Below are positions 36,945-45,457 of a stretch of 64,000 bases of DNA, in pieces. Under the pieces are notes generated by a model that was given only the letters and a program-made list of their open reading frames with translations, did no database searches and was not told the origin of the DNA. A program made the position numbers and the translations under genes. How positions within the stretch are numbered: the stretch's first letter is position 1; each line of letters opens with the position of its first letter. The DNA is from Acidiflorens sp049589875 (GTDB lineage: Bacteria > Acidobacteriota > Terriglobia > Terriglobales > Acidobacteriaceae): the NCBI GenBank assembly GCA_049589875.1, contig JBAWBR010000034.1, forward strand, positions 14,793 through 78,792. The letters run 5' to 3'.

Positions 36945-38234
36945 CTAACGGCTTCCTGCAGCGCCCGAAACAGCAAACGTTTCTGGGGGATCAAAGTAAC
37001 ATTGATGCCACATCGCCGCATCGTTCAACGTTCCCGCTTTCCATCGCTGGATGGTTGGCAATGTGGCTGCAATCATCCCGCCATCGACGGAGTCGAAAAT
37101 CAAGACAAGCCCGGAAAGATTTCCGGACTTCGCCATTTCCTCGTAGCTTCTATCCAGAAGCGATTTCGCGAATTCAAGCTTGGCGCTTGCGCCGCCACCC
37201 AGTTCATTTTCCCTGATCCTTTGCACGGAAATAATTCTCACGTTCTTTCCGCGCAAAGGAGCCCAATCCCCCGGGAATTGCGCTGTCTCTTCGCGACTTA
37301 CTTCGAACAAGTCTGCCGCTGTCAGAGCGGCCGGAGCGGAGGCCTTAGGAACATCCGAAATTTGTTCCGGCATCTCCAGGCTCGTCCGCCAGATCCATCC
37401 TCGCGAGAGTCCGGAGATCCGCACATGCACCCAATCGCCGCTGAAGTCGAGCATTTCAAACTCGTCATGCGCGCTCGCCAGAAACAGGGTCTTGCCGCTC
37501 AGGCTGGGCGAAGCAACAACCGGCGTTCCCGACTTTTTCACCGCCACCAGATTCTTTGGCTGCGTCTGATTTTTCAGTACATCCTCAAGCGCGGCGATTG
37601 CGCTCTGAACTTCAGCAGCTCCTTTTGATGCCGGTTTCACGCTTTCGGGATCGTGGGCTGCCAATTCTGCCACCGGCAAGCTTCCTCCCGCGGGCGGAGA
37701 GAATGAACCGTTCTCCGGTGTAGGAACCGGCGCCGATGGAATCGCCTGATCGTTAGCGCCCGGCGGCAGAGTTACCGGGGTTGAGCCTGCATTCCCGGCT
37801 TCCGCCGATGTTCCGCCCAGTTGATCGGAGAGCTGATCGAGTAAGTCGGACTCAAGCCGGCCATTGGAAGTAAGAAGCTGATATCCCGAATGCGACGACG
37901 CGGGGTCCGCGTACCAGGCGGTGACCTTCGCGGTTATGCGAACTACTGAGCCTCCAGACGGGGAGGCTGCCACTTGCGCTGAGCATTGATAGAACGCCCG
38001 CTGATAGCGGGTTAACGGATGTTCGCCGACCAATGCGAATCCTTCGAGCGCCGGCAGCCGTCCGCTCATCGCTGGCTGCAATTTTTGCAGTGCTTTCTCC
38101 ACCGTGGTTTTCGATTCGTGAAATGTCCGCTCAACTGGCTTTACCTGCGCGCCGGCAGCGGCGCCTGCCACTAATCCAGCGCATAGCGCCGCGCTGAAAA
38201 CTGAACGTTCGACGATGAATCTCAAACGATTCAT
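36945..38234 (-). CDS. Secreted protein with SH3-like domain (hypothetical)
   Basis: Exported protein of 429 residues with a signal peptide (SVFSAALCAGLVAGAAAGAQ). The N-terminal part (about 35-160) is a mixed alpha/beta region of unknown type (KTTVEKALQKLQPAMSGRLPALEGF). A Pro/Gly/Ser-rich linker follows. A bacterial SH3-like fold is seen at about residues 255-305 (LFLASAHDEFEMLDFSGDWVHVRI, then SRGWIWRTSLEMP), the pattern of small wall- or peptide-binding SH3 domains. The C-terminal 110 residues (KNVRIISVQRIRENE to FDSVDGGMIAATLPTIQRW) are unassigned. The start overlaps the stop of the upstream gene by four bases, and both proteins carry SH3-like domains, so they are probably made and act together in the periplasm. 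Function unknown. Confidence 0.75.
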   Translation of the reverse strand: MNRLRFIVERSVFSAALCAGLVAGAAAGAQVKPVERTFHESKTTVEKALQKLQPAMSGRLPALEGFALVGEHPLTRYQRAFYQCSAQVAASPSGGSVVRITAKVTAWYADPASSHSGYQLLTSNGRLESDLLDQLSDQLGGTSAEAGNAGSTPVTLPPGANDQAIPSAPVPTPENGSFSPPAGGSLPVAELAAHDPESVKPASKGAAEVQSAIAALEDVLKNQTQPKNLVAVKKSGTPVVASPSLSGKTLFLASAHDEFEMLDFSGDWVHVRISGLSRGWIWRTSLEMPEQISDVPKASAPAALTAADLFEVSREETAQFPGDWAPLRGKNVRIISVQRIRENELGGGASAKLEFAKSLLDRSYEEMAKSGNLSGLVLIFDSVDGGMIAATLPTIQRWKAGTLNDAAMWHQCYFDPPETFAVSGAAGSR

Positions 38235-39208
38235 GGCAGCGACTCCAGCTGTTCCCTCGAAATCCAGCCATGCTGCCCATCATGCGTCTCCACCCCCAGC
38301 CAATACGGTGTCACGATTACGATTAAGACGTCGGTTCCCGCATCGAGCGACTTCAATGTGCTTGCGGTATGAAACGGCGCCGATTTCAGAGGAGCCCCAG
38401 GCTTCTTCACGAGGCGTTCCACCTCTCGCCGCAGTCGCGCCAACCGCTGTTCCGGAGTTTCGTTTGCGTCCACGGCCAGCGCTTCTGGAGGCGCCGCCTT
38501 CGCCCGCTTTTCATCCTCAGCCAGGCTCGAACTTTCTCCCGGCTCCAAGTTCGGCGTGCTCAGCAATTCCGTGTTTTCGCTCAAGCCGAAGTTTTGTTTT
38601 TCAACGTGCTGCCGCTTCAACTCCTCCGCCTCGGCTGTTTCCTTCTTCATCAACTCGATTTGGCCAATATGGTCCTGAATATCTTTGTATTCGCTGGTTT
38701 CGACGGAGCCGTTGGATTGATGAACGCTATGACGGTTGTCTTCGACGAACAGAGCGTCAATCCGCAGCACGGTATTCTTGTCGCCTTGCGGTTGCACCAC
38801 ATAGCGCACGGCTAGCGTTCCGACATCAGCGCTGTTCTTGAAGTTCCATGGGTTAAGCGCCTGCTTTCGCACCTTGTAAAAAACTTTCCCTGGATCGGTC
38901 CACGCCGGGAACAGAGGCGTCGAGTTAGCCGCTTCGGCTCCATGGATATATTCGTCCTTCTGATATTCTTTGGTCCCGCGGATAATGCCATTTGCCGCGA
39001 CTTCCTCCACCACTCTTTCCACTTCATCCGTCGGGATTGGTATGTTAACAATCAGCCCTTCGCCGTACTGGAGGACATCCTTCTCACGGGCATGAACCCG
39101 AGTCGTCAACCCAGCCAGACCCAAAAAAACGAGGGACAGGATCGCGCAGATCGCGCTCTTGACGGGCAGACCGCCGGGCCGTTCTTCGCCGCTTTGACTC
39201 GATTTCAT
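38231..39208 (-). CDS. Secreted protein with C-terminal SH3-like domain (hypothetical)
   Basis: Exported protein of 325 residues, starting at ATG 39208 with a signal peptide (ICAILSLVFLGLAGLTTRVHA). A region of mixed strands (about 45-165, with EGLIVNIPIPTDEVERVVEEVAANGII) precedes a Glu/Lys-rich helical, probably coiled-coil segment (about 170-205) and an acidic linker. The last 45 residues (LKSLDAGTDVLIVIVTPYWLGVETHDGQHGW, then ISREQLESLP) form an SH3-like fold like the one in the downstream protein. Its stop overlaps the next start (ATGA). I do not recognise the N-terminal family. Divergent from the Cyc2-like operon across a 290-base intergenic region. Confidence 0.75.
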   Translation of the reverse strand: MKSSQSGEERPGGLPVKSAICAILSLVFLGLAGLTTRVHAREKDVLQYGEGLIVNIPIPTDEVERVVEEVAANGIIRGTKEYQKDEYIHGAEAANSTPLFPAWTDPGKVFYKVRKQALNPWNFKNSADVGTLAVRYVVQPQGDKNTVLRIDALFVEDNRHSVHQSNGSVETSEYKDIQDHIGQIELMKKETAEAEELKRQHVEKQNFGLSENTELLSTPNLEPGESSSLAEDEKRAKAAPPEALAVDANETPEQRLARLRREVERLVKKPGAPLKSAPFHTASTLKSLDAGTDVLIVIVTPYWLGVETHDGQHGWISREQLESLP

Positions 39209-39498
39209 GAACCCCGATGCAAAGTCTGATACGTAGCACGCCGTCTGTCAACCCTTAACGAGGCACCCCGATCGCCAAAGGCAAAAATTTCCCAAAAAGG
39301 CGATGTAACGAATTTGTAAAAAATAATTTACTTGCCCTATTGCTTTAGCCCGGCGCGCGGTAGTAGTATGCCCACCGCTCGCTAGTTACAACTTTTGAAT
39401 GATCGTTCCGCAGGGATTGTGGAAGGGCAGCGTCGTGGGGCGTTGCGATGTTTGGGTGTTCTATTTGAAAATTAATTAGCTCGTCTGAGGAGTGCAGC
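39209..39498 (+). promoter_or_regulatory. Divergent intergenic region upstream of the porin-cytochrome operon
   Basis: A 290-base stretch without a gene. Its middle is AT-rich against a GC-rich background and contains the inverted repeat GTAAA-6-TTTAC (39316-39331). This is a candidate regulator site or upstream element. No convincing -35/-10 pair could be chosen by eye. AGGAG at 39488-39492 is the ribosome site of the porin-cytochrome gene. Promoters for both directions must lie here. Confidence 0.4.
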
Positions 39499-40905
39499 AT
39501 GCGTATGTGGACGCAGTCTCGTCTCTGTCAGAAGCCGCAGCGTGCAGTTTCGTTTTTTGCCGTTGCATTCGCCCTGGCCGTTTTGATTCTTAGTACCAGT
39601 CCGTCGGCCAATGCTCTTCCGGCCTTTGCCAGGAAATATGGTTTACGTTGTTCCGCCTGTCACGAAAGTTGGCCGATGCTCAATTTCTTCGGCCAGAAAT
39701 TTAAGGACAATGGCTATCAACTCATGAACGACCGGGATGCTCCAATCTGGCAGAACCCGGGCTATTGGCCGGTCACATTTCGCATCACGCCCATTTGGCA
39801 TCGCGTTAGCACCAACGAGGTTGCTACCGACCAATCTCCAACGGGAGCCCAAAAACTCACCGAAAGTGGTTTTGACCTCAGCGGCCTTGACTTCCACACC
39901 GGCGGCACTCTCGACAAAAACATTTCTTTCTACGTGCTTCCCTCTTCCGATGCCACCGCTTCTTTCCACTTCGAAACTGTGATGGCGCGGCTCGATAACA
40001 TCGGGAACAGCCCCTGGCTGAACATCAAGCTGGGCAAGTTCGAACTCGACAATCTTCTCTCCGAAAAACGTATTTTGACGCTGACCGCCAATGGCGGAAT
40101 CTATCAGCTCTATCACTTCATTCCCGTTAACGACGGAAATATTTTCGGCCAGATCGGCGATAACCAGCTCGGTCTTGAGTGGCTGGGACACTCGGCGAAC
40201 GATCGCACTCGCGTATCCGCTTCGTTACTGAGTTCCAACGACGGCAACGTCGGTCTGCCCTATGGCGCTGAATCCTATTCCGGATTCTTCACCGCCAGTC
40301 AGGCTTTCGACTTTGGGCGATTGGGCGTCTCCAGATTCGGCGCTTATGCCATGGTCGGCGAGGCGCCCACGATCTGGCTGACCAGCGGCGGGCTGGCCAT
40401 TCCCGGCTCAGGCACGGGCAACAAGAGTTTTTCGCGTGAAGGTTTCGTCGGACAAATCTACTTCGGTGAACATGCCGATGTCACGGTGGTCACCCAACAC
40501 GGCGAAGATAGTGCGTGGTTCGGCCAAGGCTACGGCGATTACATCGACAACCCGAGCGGATTCCAGAACGCTACACCGACCACAATACTTCCGGCTGGTT
40601 CGCGTAACCCCACTTGGAATGGCGTGCTGGCGGAGCCGCACTACGTCATTAGTCCGCAGGCCATCCTGCTTGCTCGCTACGAGACCATTCGCATGTCTCA
40701 GCAATCGACTCCCGGCACGGCATCGAATCTCGGCAACATTACGACCTATACGCTCGGCGCCCGCTACAACCCATTTATGACGCCGCGCGCCGGTTTCGCT
40801 TACCACGCGGAATATAACTGGTTCCATCAAGATGGGACAGGTACTGCTCCGGCCACCAACTTGACCAGCAGCGAATTGCTGGTCGGAATTGACTTCGATT
40901 TCTAG
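39499..40905 (+). CDS. Cyc2-like outer-membrane porin-cytochrome (one heme c plus beta-barrel)
   Basis: A 468-residue exported protein. The signal peptide (about 16-39) ends at ANA. It is followed at once by a single heme c site, CSACH (residues 51-55), in the context FARKYGLRCSACHESWPMLNFFGQKFKDNGY. The remaining 400 residues alternate polar and hydrophobic residues in short strands with Gly/Asn turns and close with GIDFDF, as in outer-membrane beta-barrels. One N-terminal CxxCH, then an LNxFGxxFKxxGY motif and a porin domain is the layout of Cyc2, the outer-membrane Fe(II) oxidase of Acidithiobacillus (about 485 residues) and neutrophilic iron oxidisers. The gene heads an operon with a diheme cytochrome, a cupredoxin and an aa3 oxidase. 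A role as entry point of electrons from outside the cell is inferred; a barrel with another role remains possible. Confidence 0.75.
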   Translation: MRMWTQSRLCQKPQRAVSFFAVAFALAVLILSTSPSANALPAFARKYGLRCSACHESWPMLNFFGQKFKDNGYQLMNDRDAPIWQNPGYWPVTFRITPIWHRVSTNEVATDQSPTGAQKLTESGFDLSGLDFHTGGTLDKNISFYVLPSSDATASFHFETVMARLDNIGNSPWLNIKLGKFELDNLLSEKRILTLTANGGIYQLYHFIPVNDGNIFGQIGDNQLGLEWLGHSANDRTRVSASLLSSNDGNVGLPYGAESYSGFFTASQAFDFGRLGVSRFGAYAMVGEAPTIWLTSGGLAIPGSGTGNKSFSREGFVGQIYFGEHADVTVVTQHGEDSAWFGQGYGDYIDNPSGFQNATPTTILPAGSRNPTWNGVLAEPHYVISPQAILLARYETIRMSQQSTPGTASNLGNITTYTLGARYNPFMTPRAGFAYHAEYNWFHQDGTGTAPATNLTSSELLVGIDFDF

Positions 40906-40916
40906 AGAGGATAACG

Positions 40917-41792
40917 ATGAACTCGCGATTGCTTAAAGTCACGTATCTAGTGGTGATTGCTTGTTTCTTTGCGTTGCCCGCTCTGGTGCAAGCGCAGATC
41001 ACCGAGTATCAGGAACAGCAGTGGCTCACCTCCCCGGCCGCCACAAGTCACGTGGGTCACTTGACCGGGAATGCCCATGACGCAACCGAACCGTACCGGC
41101 GGTACTGCATGGTTTGTCACGGCGAATTGGGCGACGGTAATGGGGAGAGCGCGCAATGGCTTGATCCAAAGCCCCGCGATTTTACGCTCGGCGTGTTCAA
41201 GTGCCGTTCTACTCCAACCGGGACATTGCCCACCGACGAGGATCTTTTTAATACCATCGCCCGTGGTCTTGATCGTTCCAACATGCCGCCGTGGAATACA
41301 TTCCCGGCGCAAATGCGCGCCGATCTTGTGGCTTGGATCAAGCACTATTCTCCGCGCTGGCAAACGGAGAAACCCGGCGCGCCAATCGTTGTTCCGCCCG
41401 AGCCTGAAGTTACGGCGGAAAGGATTAAGGCTGGCCAGGAAGTTTTCAACCGCGTGCAGTGCTGGAAATGTCACGGCGTCGAGGGCAAGGCCAATGGTCC
41501 TTCGGCATCCACTCTTCAGGACGATCAGGGCCACACAATTCTGCCGTACAATTTCTCCGAGGGCGGACGGTTTAAGTGCGGTTCAACCGACAGCGATCTC
41601 TACAAGATCTTTATGACTGGTCTGGATGGCACTCCCATGCCCTCATTCTCCGACAACATCAAGCCCGACGAGGCTTGGGACCTCGTTTTCTTCTTGCGCA
41701 CTCTTCAGCCTTTCCACACCAAGGCGAAAGAGATTGCCAAGGGGCTTAATCTGAAGCCTATTAACCCCAATGCACCACCTCCTTCGCAATAG
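40917..41792 (+). CDS. Periplasmic diheme cytochrome c
   Basis: Exported c-type cytochrome of 291 residues with signal peptide (YLVVIACFFALPALVQA). There are two heme c sites, CMVCH (64-68) and CWKCH (182-186), each followed by a Gly-rich turn as in class I folds (CHGELGDGNGESA and CHGVEGKANGPSA), with candidate axial Met residues in NMPPW (first half) and TPMPSF (second half). It begins 11 bases after the porin-cytochrome stop. By position it matches Cyc1, the diheme electron carrier of the A. ferrooxidans rus operon, though by sequence it looks like two class I domains in tandem, and I cannot assign it to the c4 family. It would pass electrons in the periplasm to the oxidase. Confidence 0.92.
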   Translation: MNSRLLKVTYLVVIACFFALPALVQAQITEYQEQQWLTSPAATSHVGHLTGNAHDATEPYRRYCMVCHGELGDGNGESAQWLDPKPRDFTLGVFKCRSTPTGTLPTDEDLFNTIARGLDRSNMPPWNTFPAQMRADLVAWIKHYSPRWQTEKPGAPIVVPPEPEVTAERIKAGQEVFNRVQCWKCHGVEGKANGPSASTLQDDQGHTILPYNFSEGGRFKCGSTDSDLYKIFMTGLDGTPMPSFSDNIKPDEAWDLVFFLRTLQPFHTKAKEIAKGLNLKPINPNAPPPSQ

Positions 41793-41825
41793 GGGAAGGA
41801 CTAACCAGGAGTCAGGAGACATTAA

Positions 41826-42581
41826 ATGAAGAATTGGTTAAAGCGCCCCCTCTCATTTTCAATACTATTCGCCATAGTTGCCATGGCATCGATCGTGGCA
41901 TTTGTTGGCGAACGCGTAAAGGCCGCTGGTGAAGGGTCGATTACAGGCACGGTTAAGATCAACGGGACCGCGCCTCACATGAAGGGGATCGACATGTCAA
42001 AGGATCCCTACTGCGCGGGGCAACACAAGGACAGTCCGGCCCAACTGGAAAACATCGTTGTTGGGTCCGGGGGCGGCATCAAGAATGTCGTCCTGTATAT
42101 TTCCGAGGGGCTGCCTGCCGGTGCAGCCAGCGCGGTCCCATCGAATGAGCCCGAGTTTGATCAGAAGGGCTGCATGTACGCGCCCCACGTGATGGCGGTT
42201 GACGTCAACCAGAAATTCAAAGTCGTGAATAGCGACCAGACCACGCATAACATTCACCCCTTGCCGGCCGCAGGCACGGGGAACATTGGCTGGAACAAAT
42301 CGCAGCCTCCGGGCGCGCCGCCAATTGATTCCGACTGGAAGGCGCAGGAGGTTGCCATTCCCGTGAAGTGCAACATTCATCCCTGGATGCATGGCTGGCA
42401 CGTCGTTGTTAAAGGGCCTTACGCCATTACGGATGACAGCGGCAACTTCACGATTAAGAATGTTCCTGCAGGCTCTTACACGGTAACCGCATGGCAGGAA
42501 GAGTATGGAACGCAGACCACGAAAGTGACCGTTGCCGGCGGGGCAGCGGCTAAGGCGGACTTCACTTTCAAAGCGAAGTAA
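41826..42581 (+). CDS. Cupredoxin-like periplasmic protein with carboxypeptidase-like C-domain
   Basis: Exported or N-anchored protein of 251 residues (signal: FSILFAIVAMASIVAFVG). The middle part shows a type-1 copper ligand set: His141 in NSDQTTHNIHPL, then Cys182, His185 and Met188 in CNIHPWMHGW. The C-x2-H-x2-M spacing is that of the amicyanin loop. The N-terminal part (GSITGTVKINGTAP) and the last 60 residues (GNFTIKNVPAGSYTVTAW) look like carboxypeptidase-regulatory beta domains wrapped around the cupredoxin. It sits between the diheme cytochrome and oxidase subunit II. This is the place of acoP, a cupredoxin, in the A. ferrooxidans rus operon. An electron shuttle or oxidase partner is the likely role. 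Confidence 0.82.
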   Translation: MKNWLKRPLSFSILFAIVAMASIVAFVGERVKAAGEGSITGTVKINGTAPHMKGIDMSKDPYCAGQHKDSPAQLENIVVGSGGGIKNVVLYISEGLPAGAASAVPSNEPEFDQKGCMYAPHVMAVDVNQKFKVVNSDQTTHNIHPLPAAGTGNIGWNKSQPPGAPPIDSDWKAQEVAIPVKCNIHPWMHGWHVVVKGPYAITDDSGNFTIKNVPAGSYTVTAWQEEYGTQTTKVTVAGGAAAKADFTFKAK

Positions 42582-42609
42582 AGGCAGTTCTGTTGGGACA
42601 GTAGGAAAC

Positions 42610-42640
42610 GGCTCCCGTGAGCCGCCGCTCGTTGCGGCTC
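42610..42640 (+). promoter_or_regulatory. Two mutually exclusive hairpins before subunit II
   Basis: GGCTC (42610-42614) pairs with GAGCC (42619-42623). The longer GAGCCGC (42619-42625) pairs perfectly with GCGGCTC (42634-42640). The shared GAGCC segment can join only one of them. They lie in the largest gap of the operon (132 bases), so they may tune or process the transcript between electron carriers and oxidase. No T-run follows. Confidence 0.4.
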
Positions 42641-42713
42641 CGGGGAGTTGATTCAGCAAGCCTGTTTCACACCTTACTAAAGACCAATTCGCTCGACGCG
42701 AGGGCAGCATAGC

Positions 42714-43517
42714 ATGGCAAAACTGTTTGCAATTACCGTCATTGTGATCGCAATTGCTTCGGCGATCCCTATCGTCCGGCACACTTGGTGGCTCGTTCCC
42801 GACATCTCCACCCATGGCGCGCCCATCGATGAGCAGATGTCGGAGACCATGGCCGAAGCTGGCATTGCCTTTGTGCTTTCTCAGTTTATCCTTGGTTTCT
42901 TCGTCTGGCGATTCTCGGGTGACCGCCCCGGTGAAAAAATCAAAAATCTGCCGGGAGGTGCAAAAGCCATGGTCTGGGCGGCATTCCTGCTGGTGGGCAC
43001 GGAGGTGCTCGCGCTTGGTGTGTTCGGCGTAAAAGCGTGGGCTACGGTTTATCTCACGCCTCCAGCCGCCAATGCGCTTCCCGTTCAAGTACAGGCGGGC
43101 CAGTTCGCCTTCTATTTCCGCTATCCCGGTCCCGATGGAACCTTCGGCGTGATTCATCCCGACATGATCAGCGAGGGTAATCAGAATTTCTTCGGTCTCG
43201 ATACAACGCACGATTCCGACGCCAAAGACGATATCGTCACCGCCGAAATGGCGATTCCCGTAAACCGAGAAGTTCATCTGCTGATGCGCTCCAAGGATGT
43301 CGGCCACTCGTTCTTCGTCCCAGAGTTGCGCGTGCAGCAGGACTTCGTCCCCGGCCTTGACCTGACTCTTCATTTCACGGCGACCAAGGTTGGCAGGTAC
43401 GAAATTGTATGTACGCAGTTGTGCGGCCTTGGCCACTACAACATGAAGGCATATTTGAGTGTGTTGTCGCAGGAAGATTACGACGCCTGGATAAAGAAGC
43501 AGGCTGCGTTGCAGTAG
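42714..43517 (+). CDS. ctaC: Cytochrome c oxidase subunit II (CuA)
   Basis: CuA-bearing subunit that takes electrons from the periplasmic carriers. The product has 267 residues: hydrophobic N-terminal segment (about 3-20), two further membrane helices (about 48-65 and 85-105), then the periplasmic cupredoxin domain. CuA ligands are visible: His in KDVGHSFFVPELRV, and Cys233, Cys237, His241 and Met244 in CTQLCGLGHYNM. Gln stands where many aa3 enzymes have Glu (CSELCG); the same Gln and GLGH-N-M pattern occurs in Thermus ba3 oxidase. There is no fused cytochrome c domain, so the enzyme is aa3 rather than caa3, and electrons must come from the separate carriers encoded upstream. ATG 42714; 85 bases before subunit I. 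Confidence 0.95.
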   Translation: MAKLFAITVIVIAIASAIPIVRHTWWLVPDISTHGAPIDEQMSETMAEAGIAFVLSQFILGFFVWRFSGDRPGEKIKNLPGGAKAMVWAAFLLVGTEVLALGVFGVKAWATVYLTPPAANALPVQVQAGQFAFYFRYPGPDGTFGVIHPDMISEGNQNFFGLDTTHDSDAKDDIVTAEMAIPVNREVHLLMRSKDVGHSFFVPELRVQQDFVPGLDLTLHFTATKVGRYEIVCTQLCGLGHYNMKAYLSVLSQEDYDAWIKKQAALQ

Positions 43518-43602
43518 TGCGGCTTGCAACAGGCCTGGTTCGAGTAGAACGATTTTTCCCCTCGCGCCCCTTTATGCCGAGGCTATCTCTTGAGGTGAAT
43601 CG

Positions 43603-45384
43603 ATGCACGATACAGCGCACGCGCAGGCGGCACATCACGCGCCCACCAGCTTTATTGGTAAGTACGTCTTCAGCCTCGACCATAAGGTCATCGGAAAACA
43701 GTACTACGGTCTGGCTCTCGTCGCTGTCCTGGTCGGAATGGTCCTTTCTTGGATAATGCGCATTCACCTGGCGTGGACTAACTATGCCATCCCGGGCCTG
43801 CACTTACTCTCAGCCAATGGCGCGCCCGGCAACGTCATGACTCCCGAGTATTACTTGCAGCTCATGACCATGCACGCGACCATCATGGTCTTTTTCGTGC
43901 TCACGACGGCTCCCTTTGCCGCGTTCGGCAATTACTTCCTGCCCATTCAAGTTGGCGCAGAAGACATGCCCTTCCCCCACTTCAACATGATGTCGTTCTG
44001 GGTTACATTCGCTGCCTTCCTGTTTTTGGTGTCGTCGTTCTTCGTGAGCGATGGACCGACTCTCGGCGGCTGGACCCAATACGTTCCACTTAGCGCGGTC
44101 GGCGCCGTCGGGGGCCCCGGCGAAGGCACTGGCGTCGTCCTTTGGGCGATCTCCATCGGCCTATTCTGCATTGGCCAGTTACTCGGCTCTCTAAACTTCA
44201 TTACTACTACACTCGATATGCGTACTCGCGGCATGAGCATGTGGCGTTTGCCGCTTAGCTCGTGGTCCTGGTTTATCACTTCCTGCATGGGCCTGACCGC
44301 ATTCGCGGTTCTCATGCCGGCATGCATTCTGTTGATTCTCGATCACGTCGCCGGCACAAGTTTCTTCGTGCCTTCCAACCTGGTCATTAACGATCAGCTT
44401 CAGCCTCACTCCGGCGGTTCCGTGCTCCTGTGGCAGCACCTGTTCTGGTTCTTCGGACATCCCGAGGTTTACATCGCGATTGTTCCGGGCATGGGCATCG
44501 TCTCTCATGTGCTGATAACCAATATGCGCAAGCCCATGCTAAGCCATCGAGTCCTTATCTACTCCATGGGCGCGCTCGCCGTTCTCAGCTACATCGTTTA
44601 CGGCCATCACATGTTCGTCAGCGGAATGAATCCTGTTTCCTCGCTGGCATTTTCTTTCCCTACGCTTATCATCACGATTCCAGCCACGGTTGTCGTGCTC
44701 ACTTGGCTAGGCAGTCTTTATGGCGCGAAACTGCGAATCAATTCCGCTTCATTGTTTGCACTGGGATTTATCTCCATGTTCATCGCCGGCGGCGTCAGCG
44801 GCTTTTTCCTCGCTCAACCCTCCGTCGATATCATGCTTCACGCGACTTACTTCGTCGTCGGCCACTTTCACATGGTCATGGGTGTCGCGGCTATGTTCGG
44901 AATCTTTTCTGGAACTTACTTCTGGTTCCCCAAGATGTATGGCCGCATGATGAATGAGACGCTGGGCAAGATTCACTTCTGGTGCAGCTTCGTTGGAGCA
45001 TACGCTATCTTTATGCCATTCCACTATCTTGGGCTGGCTGGAAATGTGCGTCGCTACCAGGCCTTCGTCGACGACTACACAATGCGCCTCATCCCCGTCC
45101 ATCAGTTCATCACTGTCGCCGCGCTCTGCATGGGCGCCGTTCAGCTTATTTTCGTGTTCAACTTGATTCACAGCCGATTCTGGGGTGCACCAGCCCCCGA
45201 TAACCCATGGCAGGGCACGTCGCTCGAGTGGAGCACGCCGACCACGCCTCCTCCTCATAACAACTTCGGCGACCACTTACCCGTGGTTTATCACGACCCG
45301 TATCAATATGGTGTGCAAGGCTCAGCGGGTGACTATGTCATGCAGACCTCGCCGGAAAAGGTCAATGGCCCTGATGAATCCTAA
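43603..45384 (+). CDS. ctaD: Cytochrome c oxidase subunit I
   Basis: Catalytic core of the aa3-type oxidase, 593 residues with twelve or more membrane helices. The metal ligands can be placed: His91 (heme a) in TMHATIMVFF; His286 in GHPEVY with the Tyr290 that is crosslinked to it; His335 and His336 (CuB) in YGHHMFVSGM; His421 (heme a3) and His423 (heme a) in GHFHMVMG. Glu288 next to His286 fits the A1-type D-channel end. Reduces oxygen to water and pumps protons. Ribosome site GAGGTG precedes ATG 43603. The C-terminal tail (after about 545) is Pro/His-rich and cytoplasmic. Confidence 0.97.
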   Translation: MHDTAHAQAAHHAPTSFIGKYVFSLDHKVIGKQYYGLALVAVLVGMVLSWIMRIHLAWTNYAIPGLHLLSANGAPGNVMTPEYYLQLMTMHATIMVFFVLTTAPFAAFGNYFLPIQVGAEDMPFPHFNMMSFWVTFAAFLFLVSSFFVSDGPTLGGWTQYVPLSAVGAVGGPGEGTGVVLWAISIGLFCIGQLLGSLNFITTTLDMRTRGMSMWRLPLSSWSWFITSCMGLTAFAVLMPACILLILDHVAGTSFFVPSNLVINDQLQPHSGGSVLLWQHLFWFFGHPEVYIAIVPGMGIVSHVLITNMRKPMLSHRVLIYSMGALAVLSYIVYGHHMFVSGMNPVSSLAFSFPTLIITIPATVVVLTWLGSLYGAKLRINSASLFALGFISMFIAGGVSGFFLAQPSVDIMLHATYFVVGHFHMVMGVAAMFGIFSGTYFWFPKMYGRMMNETLGKIHFWCSFVGAYAIFMPFHYLGLAGNVRRYQAFVDDYTMRLIPVHQFITVAALCMGAVQLIFVFNLIHSRFWGAPAPDNPWQGTSLEWSTPTTPPPHNNFGDHLPVVYHDPYQYGVQGSAGDYVMQTSPEKVNGPDES

Positions 45385-45457
45385 CCTCGGACTGAACCAG
45401 GTCTAGGTGGGGATGGAGAAATAGTCAGAGGAAACGTAGTCAGGAAGAAGTGAGATT

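Noticed and set aside
41997..43529. 510-codon minus-strand frame across cupredoxin and subunit II
   Set aside because: Antisense to two clear genes; no domain features, composition typical of a shadow frame.
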